DNA of 9,713 nucleotides from JAGDXZ01 sp049965975 (GTDB lineage Archaea > Micrarchaeota > Micrarchaeia > Micrarchaeales > CABMGC01): NCBI GenBank assembly GCA_049965975.1, contig JBMFVN010000028.1, forward strand, positions 1 to 9,713, written 5' to 3'. Position numbers and translations under genes: made by a program. Within the stretch, counting starts at the first letter, position 1. Each line of letters starts with the position of its first letter. Shown here piece by piece: positions 1 to 4,476 of the stretch. A model generated the notes under the pieces. The model had not been told where the DNA came from. It ran no database searches and saw nothing but the letters and a program-made list of their open reading frames with translations.

Positions 1-11
1 TCAACACTCTT

Positions 12-48
12 TTGTATACTATCAAATAAAATTGTATACAATCAAATA
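12..48. repeat. Two tandem 20-bp-period AT-rich repeats with GTATAC cores
   Basis: The 17-mer TTGTATACTATCAAATA (12-28) recurs as TTGTATACAATCAAATA (32-48), 16 of 17 bases identical, with a period of exactly 20 bp (about two helical turns). The second copy contains the perfect 12-bp palindrome ATTGTATACAAT (31-42). Two sites on the same helix face is the usual layout of a dimeric regulator's operator. No gene start follows closely on the right, so the sites may serve a gene to the left of the window. Repeat seen directly; operator role inferred. Confidence 0.6.
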
Positions 49-138
49 TGTAAATGATACACTTGTGCCACTTGATCAATCTAAATCTGCGCTTGAAAAA
101 ATGAGTTAAAAATAAACACACATTTTAACAATGCGAGC

Positions 139-171
139 GGGAAATCCCACGCTCTTTAGGTAGGATGAAAG
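139..171 (+). mobile_element. IS200/IS605 (TnpB) right-end-like remnant, copy A
   Basis: The segment begins GGGAAATCCCACGCTCTTTA and ends AGGATGAAAG. It shares its layout with copy B at 237-266: GGGAA, then CCCACGC, two bases, TTTA, and a later GGATGA. Right ends of IS605-type elements (the 3' part of the TnpB guide RNA) commonly look like a CCC-rich arm, a TTTA loop and a GGG arm followed by GATG. Here the 3' arm is degraded. A stem GAGCG/CGCTC brackets its left part (from about 134). No tnpB or tnpA coding sequence remains nearby. A remnant is the best guess, but an unrelated small repeat is possible. Confidence 0.35.
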
Positions 172-236
172 CGAACCGCAGTATGCAAAAGAACATATGT
201 CTTTTTGTTCTATATCAATCATACCTTTGTTTGCTT

Positions 237-266
237 GGGAAGCCCACGCCGTTTACGGATGAGAGA
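237..266 (+). mobile_element. IS200/IS605 (TnpB) right-end-like remnant, copy B
   Basis: Begins GGGAAGCCCACGCCGTTTAC, followed by GGATGAGAG and then ATGTCACATC. The CCGTTTACGG mini-hairpin preceded by GAAGCCCACG resembles typical TnpB-element right ends, but the expected complementary CGTGGG arm is missing. It starts 98 bp after copy A starts. Reading in from the left, one frame ends EAHAVYG-stop, similar to the short tails of TnpB proteins, but nothing upstream in that frame is recognisable. Assigned by pattern memory only. Confidence 0.35.
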
Positions 267-479
267 TGTCACATCTTTCCTCTTTGACAAACTTCCTATG
301 CCTTAGACATAATATATAGTTCAAAGCATCCAGCATCTTTGAAATATTTACAGATTGTACAAAACCGAGAAAGATGTGCGCCAGCACCCATACAACAGGT
401 AACAAAAAGCATCTATTTTTATTTGGCGTCATTGACAACAGAATACTATGACAGCGCCGTTGCAAAGAATGTAGCAAGA

Positions 480-511
480 TTTATATATTATATATATTGA
501 TTATATATTAT
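480..511 (+). promoter_or_regulatory. Archaeal TATA box for the MNT/HEPN cassette
   Basis: TTTATATA (480-487) opens a pure AT stretch with two further TATATATTA-type runs reaching the ATG at 512. The centre of the first box lies about 28 nt before that ATG, the spacing expected of a leaderless archaeal transcript. The repeated TATATATTATAT units might also bind the RHH-like N-terminus of the first gene product (inferred). Confidence 0.55.
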
Positions 512-1108
512 ATGACATACAAATCATTGCTGCTTAATGGAAACGCCTATGCTGTCATAAAGGCTTACAGAGACTACCTTTCAAAAAAGCTTGGCAGGAA
601 AGTAAGCTTCAGCGAAGCGATAGAAGAAGCGCTCGGCAGGAAGTACCTGATATTGAACTTGGATCCTAAAATAGCAGAATACCTAAACCGATTCACCGAG
701 ATGCTGCAACGCGACAAGGGCGTTGTTGGTGCTGTTCTCTTCGGTTCGGTAGCAAAGGGCACGTTCAGAAAGGATAGCGATATAGACATTATGGTGGTTG
801 TAAAGGGTCCGTCGCAACCGTATTACGACAAAGTGCACAATATGATAATGCAGCTAGGCAGCATCAAGGAAAGCATGGCTATGGAGGGACTTTTCTTGTA
901 CATAAGCCCCCTCATAGTTTCCGAAGAGGAGCTCAAGGATTTTGATCCCATATTCTTCGACATAGCGGATTTTGGCATTATACTTTTTGATACAGATGGC
1001 AGCATAAAGAAGTTTATCGAGCACATTAAGGCGCTGCCACACAGAAGGGAATACACGCCATATGGAGAGGTGCTAAAATGGAAAATAAAAGAGCAAAGCT
1101 ATGGCTAG
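512..1108 (+). CDS. MNT-type nucleotidyltransferase with N-terminal RHH-like segment (putative antitoxin)
   Basis: 198 aa counted from ATG 512. An in-frame TTG at 497 lies in the promoter AT run and is less likely. Residues 78-92 carry the nucleotidyltransferase signature GS(x)3G(x)5SDxD (GSVAKG...SDIDI), giving two of the metal-binding acids. A third acid is not obvious in the later strand before SPLIVSEEEL. Residues about 3-44 look like a ribbon-helix-helix: a short strand (KSLLLN), a helix (AYAVIKAYRDYLSKKLG), then VSFSEAIEEALG, the typical RHH second helix. In known MntA/HepT pairs the MNT protein is an antitoxin that adds AMP to the HEPN partner. The stop overlaps the HEPN start by 31 bp, so the two are probably translationally coupled. 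Family assignment is strong; the RHH reading and antitoxin role are inferred. A stand-alone nucleotidyltransferase of other function remains possible. Confidence 0.85.
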   Translation: MTYKSLLLNGNAYAVIKAYRDYLSKKLGRKVSFSEAIEEALGRKYLILNLDPKIAEYLNRFTEMLQRDKGVVGAVLFGSVAKGTFRKDSDIDIMVVVKGPSQPYYDKVHNMIMQLGSIKESMAMEGLFLYISPLIVSEEELKDFDPIFFDIADFGIILFDTDGSIKKFIEHIKALPHRREYTPYGEVLKWKIKEQSYG

Positions 1109-1476
1109 ATGACGCCGGGCGTTGGTATAAGCTCGCTGAATCAGCAGCCGGTGCAGGTCTGTACGACAAGGCCCTTTACAGCCTTGAGATGTGCATGGAG
1201 TCTGCGCTGAAGGCGCTGCTCATCGCTAGGGGCATAGAATTCCCAAAAACACACAACATAATGCCCCTGCTCATGCTTAACAAGGAGCGGCTGCCGCAGA
1301 AAGTAACTGGCGAATTGGACATGATAAACGACGTCTTCACATCGCTTCTCGAATACAGAAACGCAGCTGGCTACAGGGCTGAGAGTGCACTGACTGATCC
1401 CGAATTCAAGAAGAAGGTAGATAAGGACATGAAAAAAGTAAAGGAGCTTATGAAATTGTTTGAGGGCGCAATATGA
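1078..1476 (+). CDS. HEPN-domain protein, putative toxin partner of MNT
   Basis: 132 aa, all-helical, of the COG1895-like HEPN type: WLDDAGRWYKLAESA, then LYDKALYSLEMCMESALKAL, then IEFPKTHNIMPLL match the two conserved helices and linker of the family. The ATG at 1078 lies inside the MNT gene and is preceded by GGAGAGGTG (1064-1072), one of the few Shine-Dalgarno-like sites here, so this start is well supported. HEPN ribonucleases usually carry R(x)4-6H late in the protein. Here the equivalent stretch is YRNAAGYRAE (93-102): Arg94 is present, but no His follows. The protein may be a non-RNase HEPN, an inactivated toxin, or use another residue. Pairing with an upstream MNT is the standard arrangement of MNT/HEPN toxin-antitoxin modules. 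Confidence 0.8.
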   Translation: MENKRAKLWLDDAGRWYKLAESAAGAGLYDKALYSLEMCMESALKALLIARGIEFPKTHNIMPLLMLNKERLPQKVTGELDMINDVFTSLLEYRNAAGYRAESALTDPEFKKKVDKDMKKVKELMKLFEGAI

Positions 1477-1733
1477 TTTGCCGTCAAATAATTAGCATTT
1501 CCACATTTAATACGAGACCGAAGAATGCGCTTTTCGTTATATCACGATGATATTTATCAATGATTAATTCGCATTCAGATTGAGATTCGTTTTCGTTGGA
1601 AACTAAAACCAGATATTCGTTTCCTTATAAAACAGGAACTGAAAACCGATAAAACACATCATTTGCACGAAGCTATTAGTTCATGACTGCAAATAAAGCC
1701 CCTGCCGTTTACTGATTGGTGGATGCCACAAAG
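1477..1733. other. Intergenic gap without a recognised gene
   Basis: 257 AT-rich bases between two genes that end facing each other (HEPN plus, Lrp-like minus). Visible structure: a perfect short inverted repeat ATATCA-CGA-TGATAT (1539-1553), a TTCCT/AGGAA stem around 1621-1638, and repeated TTCGTTTT-type words between 1585 and 1625. A minus-strand frame without start codon is open from 1624 to 1484 (46 codons), which is within chance. The inverted repeats could act in 3'-end formation for either gene, but none has a clear following T tract. Confidence 0.5.
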
Positions 1734-2765
1734 TTACTCTAAAACCCATTTTATTACGTCGTAATTTGCCTTGGTGTCAATGCTGCGCAATGGCAAATAG
1801 CCCAATAGCACGCGCTCCACAATGCCGAATTTGACTTCTACCTTGTCATTTGCCATGACTTTCTTGTAATATCGCAGGTGTTGCTTCTTGGCTATTTGCT
1901 CATTATCGAATATGCCTATCGAGAACCAGTCATAACTGCCTATAAGCTGTGAAACAAACGCATACCTGCTTATTATCGGATATTCGTCGTCGCTCATCAA
2001 TGCTTTTCTTTCTTTCACAGCGTCTTCCTCGAACGAAGAGGAAATGGTGTATTTGCCGAAGATTGTGCTTATTGCCATGGGCATGCTGCTCGTGGCAATA
2101 GCTGTAAACCTTTTTATGTAATTCATTTCCAGCAGCTTTTTGAATGTGTATGCTATGGTGTTTATGTGAACACCCAATTTCCTAGACAAATCGCTAAAAG
2201 AGATCCTTGAATTGGAATTGAGCAACAAAAGAATCTGTTTGTACTTTTCAGGCAGATTTAGCTCTTCCAGCAGGTCGTTTCTTATTGGGAAAAAGCCTAG
2301 CTGCCTGTGAGCTACTTCTGAGCTCTGCCAGTGCAACCCGTATTTTGCAAGCAGCGTCTGCATGCCCTTGTCCCAGTGCACGTAATCATCCCTTGATACT
2401 GCATTTGCATATATCACCATATCATAGGAGCCGCGCACAACAGCCGCAAACTGCGGAATCTTGAACCTGCTTAGCAAAGCCTTTATTTCAGAATAATCAG
2501 GCTTTTTGTCAAACTTCACAAGTACCAGATGTGGGTTGATAAGGCCCAGCTTGTCTTCATTAAATTCCAGAGTATAAGCTATTCCCAGCTCTTTTTCCAG
2601 ACTTTTGAGCTTGACAATAACTGTGTGCCTTGAAACGCCAAACTCTTTAGCCAAATCTGAAATTGATACCCGCGAGTTTTCCGAAAGTTTGTTGAAAATT
2701 TTCCTTGCAAGCATGCTGTACTTCTTGTTGAATGTGCTTTCGAATTCATAATTTAGCACTTCCAT
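1734..2765 (-). CDS. Duplicated Lrp/AsnC-type transcription regulator
   Basis: 343 aa, about twice the usual Lrp/AsnC length (about 150 aa), and built as two similar halves. Half 1: helix-turn-helix at about 35-62 (ISDLAKEFGVSRHTVIVKLK), then an alpha/beta domain with RGSYDM (111-116) and LGFFPIR (156-162). Half 2: helix-turn-helix at about 189-216 (FSDLSRKLGVHINTIAYTFK), then GSYDW (276-280) and LGYLPLR (321-327). The repeated GSYD and LG(F/Y)xP(I/L)R landmarks show internal duplication, so one chain may mimic an Lrp dimer. Lrp-type regulators usually bind amino acids or similar small ligands. The ATG at 2765 lies 26-27 nt from the centre of a TATA box, which fits a leaderless mRNA. It diverges from the exporter gene, so it probably controls itself and the exporter (inferred). 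The similar siroheme decarboxylases were considered, but I see nothing that favours them. Confidence 0.8.
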   Translation of the reverse strand: MEVLNYEFESTFNKKYSMLARKIFNKLSENSRVSISDLAKEFGVSRHTVIVKLKSLEKELGIAYTLEFNEDKLGLINPHLVLVKFDKKPDYSEIKALLSRFKIPQFAAVVRGSYDMVIYANAVSRDDYVHWDKGMQTLLAKYGLHWQSSEVAHRQLGFFPIRNDLLEELNLPEKYKQILLLLNSNSRISFSDLSRKLGVHINTIAYTFKKLLEMNYIKRFTAIATSSMPMAISTIFGKYTISSSFEEDAVKERKALMSDDEYPIISRYAFVSQLIGSYDWFSIGIFDNEQIAKKQHLRYYKKVMANDKVEVKFGIVERVLLGYLPLRSIDTKANYDVIKWVLE

Positions 2766-2780
2766 GATATCCCATAAAAA

Positions 2781-2802
2781 TGTAAGCTTTATAAAGCTTA
2801 CA
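2781..2802 (-). promoter_or_regulatory. Perfect 22-bp palindromic operator centred on the regulator's TATA box
   Basis: The left half TGTAAGCTTTA (2781-2791) is followed directly by its exact reverse complement TAAAGCTTACA (2792-2802). The central TTTATAAA (2788-2795) is a good TATA box, centred 26-27 nt from the regulator's ATG at 2765. Protein bound here would directly block TBP, so autorepression by the Lrp-like product is the natural reading. Sequence and spacing are seen; the binding protein is inferred. Confidence 0.75.
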
Positions 2803-2818
2803 AAAAGACGAAAAACTT

Positions 2819-2840
2819 TGTAATTTTTATAAAAAACAGA
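2819..2840 (+). promoter_or_regulatory. Exporter TATA box with matching TGTAA half-site
   Basis: TTTATAAA (2826-2833) is preceded by TGTAA at the same offset as in the 2781-2802 palindrome (TGTAA, two bases, TTTATAAA). The right half is not conserved; overall 15 of 22 positions match. The TATA centre predicts a transcript start near 2855-2856, just before the exporter start codons. A second AT box TTTAAAAA (2846-2853) could instead serve an ATG at 2873. Shared architecture suggests co-regulation with the divergent regulator gene. Confidence 0.55.
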
Positions 2841-2863
2841 GCCGCTTTAAAAATTTGCTGAGA

Positions 2864-4126
2864 ATGTTAATCATGAATCTGAAAACAAAGGCAATGGCGC
2901 TGCTGGTGCTGTCGCTGTTTACCGGAGCACTTAAGCCTATAATGCTGGACGTGGCCAAAGACATGAATCTGTATGAATTCTTTATGCTATCATATATGCT
3001 TGCAATACCTTTTGCCCTTCTTCTAGGCAAAATCAGTGGAAGGGGAGGAGAGCTCAAAAATGCCTTCAGGGAAAAAAAGAGGCTTGTGCTGACAGTCCTT
3101 ATAGGCTTTTGCAGCTATCTGCCCATAGGCTTCTTCATAATGCTTTCCGAGCGATATGTGTCGGTATCGCTTGCAACAGTGGTGTTCAGAACATCGCCTT
3201 TGCTCATGCTTATATTCCTGCCCATAGTGCTTAAAGAGCGCCTTACAAAATACCAAGTTCTTGCTTTGTCTTTGGGATTCTTTGGTATATACATAGCCCT
3301 TTCTGGCGGCAATCTCCTTTCTTTATTCCAGAATCCGAACATACCTGTGATACTATTTCTTGCCTCAGGAGCCCTGATATATGCCTTTTCTGCGGTTTTG
3401 GCGAAAAAGTATGCGTTTGATATGGCAAGCGGCATAGCCGTGTTTACAATATCATTATCTGCATTGTTTGCCTTAATTTTTGTCTTTACCGGCTTAAGAT
3501 TTTCGCCGATAAACACTGTCGACTTGATTGCTATTGCTTATGTCGCCATAGCCAACGATGTCATAGGCTTCTTTGCCTATTTCACCGCTTTAAGGTCGCT
3601 TAAGACAACAATAGTTACAAATGTTTATTTCGCATCGCCTTTTCTCACATTTTTATTTGCAGCTTTGCTGCTCGGCGAACCTATAAAGGCGTATTACCTG
3701 ATAATCGCGCTGCTCGTAGTAGCAGGCTTGCTCATACAGCGAAAAGACGTAAGAGGGGGCACATACCTGCAGAAGCAGCATACTGGCGCTACCATATTCG
3801 ACGTATCTGCCGCGTTGGTGGGCTCCAAGGATTTGAGGATTTACGGTGCATTGAAAAGCGGAGGCAAGGTACTGGCAATAAAGCTAAACAAAGAAACATA
3901 TGATGTGGCTAAGCAGCTTATTCAAAGCCCTGAATTTTCAAGCTATGGCGTGTTTGTATTCGAAGACGGGCACGATGTCGTAAGAGACGATGAGAGGGAA
4001 TACATACGCGAGATTATGGGCTTAAGCGAAGGCGAGCACATACTGATGAGTGCAGGAAATGTGAAGGAAAGCGAAGAATTGCTAAACAGGCTCTTGGGCA
4101 AAGTAAATAGTGCTAAATATACTTGA
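2864..4126 (+). CDS. EamA/DMT-family 10-TM exporter with fused C-terminal soluble domain
   Basis: 420 aa from ATG 2864. In-frame TTG 2855 (at the predicted transcript start) and ATG 2873 are alternatives. Residues about 8-292 form two EamA repeats with about ten membrane helices. Typical repeat landmarks are VSLATVVFRTSPLLMLI...LKERLTKYQ in the first half and TNVYFASPFLTFLFAALLLGEP in the second. The family exports amino acids, metabolites or drugs. After helix 10 and a basic stretch (QRKDVR), about 120 extra residues (about 300-420) form a soluble, probably cytosolic alpha/beta domain with IFDVSAALVGSKDLRIYGAL, KVLAIKL, GVFVFEDGHDVV and a helical end. I do not recognise this domain; ordinary DMT exporters end after helix 10. 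A sensory or regulatory function is a guess. It shares a divergent promoter region with the Lrp-like regulator. Its last 14 bp overlap the hicA remnant on the other strand. Confidence 0.85.
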   Translation: MLIMNLKTKAMALLVLSLFTGALKPIMLDVAKDMNLYEFFMLSYMLAIPFALLLGKISGRGGELKNAFREKKRLVLTVLIGFCSYLPIGFFIMLSERYVSVSLATVVFRTSPLLMLIFLPIVLKERLTKYQVLALSLGFFGIYIALSGGNLLSLFQNPNIPVILFLASGALIYAFSAVLAKKYAFDMASGIAVFTISLSALFALIFVFTGLRFSPINTVDLIAIAYVAIANDVIGFFAYFTALRSLKTTIVTNVYFASPFLTFLFAALLLGEPIKAYYLIIALLVVAGLLIQRKDVRGGTYLQKQHTGATIFDVSAALVGSKDLRIYGALKSGGKVLAIKLNKETYDVAKQLIQSPEFSSYGVFVFEDGHDVVRDDEREYIREIMGLSEGEHILMSAGNVKESEELLNRLLGKVNSAKYT

Positions 4127-4285
4127 TTATGTCTTCATTGGTCATTCCTGCCTGATCCAGTATGGAATTCATTGTTCTCTGTTTCAGCTCCTTTGGTATA
4201 ATGATATAGTTGATGGCATCAGTCAATCTTACATGGCTTCCTTTTGCCTCAACACCTTAAATATAAGTCTTTGTATACTAGAAAT
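4113..4285 (-). pseudogene. hicA: Frameshifted hicA toxin remnant
   Basis: Reading leftward, one frame gives LIFKVLRQK (to about 4241) and, after a -1 shift at the A run 4241-4245 (minus-strand AAAAG), the next frame gives GSHVRLTDAINYIIIPKELK and then QRTMNSILDQAGMTNEDIIK before TAG at 4113. Joined, this is the HicA pattern GFxVxRQKGSHxxL...P..KELKxGTLxxILxQAGxxxEDF. The GSH histidine, catalytic in HicA mRNA interferases, is kept. One missing A would restore the frame across KVLRQK-GSHV. The N-terminal third (SGKE...) is not clean, although LSGKE can be read at 4306-4320 in yet another frame. No hicB is visible. The end near 4285 is approximate. It lies next to tRNA-Glu and overlaps the exporter's 3' end. 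Confidence 0.7.
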
Positions 4286-4318
4286 GAGACGGAAAAACCA
4301 TGCTGTTCTTTTCCTGAT

Positions 4319-4334
4319 AAAACACAAAAGCAAA
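4319..4334 (-). terminator. Oligo-T tract downstream of tRNA-Glu
   Basis: On the minus strand the tRNA 3' end is followed after 15 nt by TTTGCTTTTGTGTTTT. Archaeal RNA polymerase terminates at such T-rich tracts. A small CCA-AAAC-TGG stem lies just before it. Good position for ending the tRNA transcript ahead of the hicA remnant. Confidence 0.5.
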
Positions 4335-4349
4335 CCAGTTTTGGCATAT

Positions 4350-4421
4350 GCTCCGGCCGGGATTTGAACCCGGGTCTAAGCCTCGAGAGGGCTTTATCCT
4401 TGACCTCTAGACGATCGGAGC
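4350..4421 (-). tRNA. tRNA-Glu (anticodon CUC)
   Basis: 72 nt on the minus strand, no intron, no encoded CCA. Acceptor GCTCCGA pairs with CCGGAGC. D arm GTCTAGAGGTCAAGGAT, anticodon stem AAGCC/GGCTT with loop CTCTCGA (anticodon CTC, reads GAG), variable loop AGAC, T arm CCGGG-TTCAAAT-CCCGG. The D arm is very close to known tRNA-Glu genes, and the 4-nt variable loop with a U13-G22 pair fits the Glu identity elements known in bacteria. Oddities: pair 7-66 is A-C, a mismatch at the base of the acceptor stem, and 10-25 is G-U. An AT-rich stretch on the minus strand at about 4441-4457 is the likely TATA region. rfcL runs away from it on the other strand. Confidence 0.95.
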
Positions 4422-4430
4422 TGCGATGCC

Positions 4431-4438
4431 TATATATT
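4431..4438 (+). promoter_or_regulatory. TATA box for rfcL
   Basis: TATATATT begins 10 nt beyond the tRNA 5' end. Its centre predicts a transcript start near 4460, just before the in-frame TTG 4465, GTG 4468 and GTG 4477. This argues against the in-frame ATG at 4426, which lies upstream of the box. Confidence 0.45.
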
Positions 4439-4476
4439 TTGAACTATTTATTATTAATTATTGTTTGGTGCTTTTT

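Larger units (their letters stand above)
1..479. other. Gene-poor left region
   Basis: No frame on either strand gives a recognisable protein. The longest open frame (minus, about 253-477) starts with TTG, has no family signature and lies over the right-end-like motif. The contents are the tandem GTATAC repeats, the two right-end-like motifs, and a weak hairpin with arms AGAACA (190-195) and TGTTCT (206-211). The region reads like insertion debris in front of the MNT/HEPN cassette promoter. Confidence 0.5.

Noticed and set aside
12..48. CRISPR array
   Set aside because: Only two copies, 20-bp period with no room for spacers.
161..266. C/D box guide RNA (GGATGA words resembling C boxes)
   Set aside because: No properly placed CTGA D boxes; the shared context fits an insertion-element end better.
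253..477. Minus-strand 74-codon open frame
   Set aside because: Begins with TTG, has no family signature and overlaps the right-end-like motif; no promoter found.
1484..1624. Minus-strand open frame of 46 codons (GNEYLVLVSNENES...)
   Set aside because: No start codon after the upstream TAA, length within chance, and no recognisable family; noted in case homologues show a decayed gene.
2827..3516. Minus-strand frames opposite the exporter
   Set aside because: Antisense shadows of a clear EamA transporter.
4110..4367. Plus-strand frame of 85 codons ending inside the tRNA
   Set aside because: It is antisense to the hicA remnant and runs through tRNA-Glu; the hicA reading has clear family motifs.
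4284..4370. Possible leaderless mini-ORF behind the TATA-like TTAAATATAA (4257-4266)
   Set aside because: Only about 28 codons, ending in antisense tRNA sequence; the AT box lies within the degraded hicA.
4426..4476. N-terminal extension of RFC-L from ATG 4426 as a signal or membrane segment
   Set aside because: RFC-L is cytosolic and its family N-terminus begins at YEKYTPYSL; the TATA box lies inside this extension.
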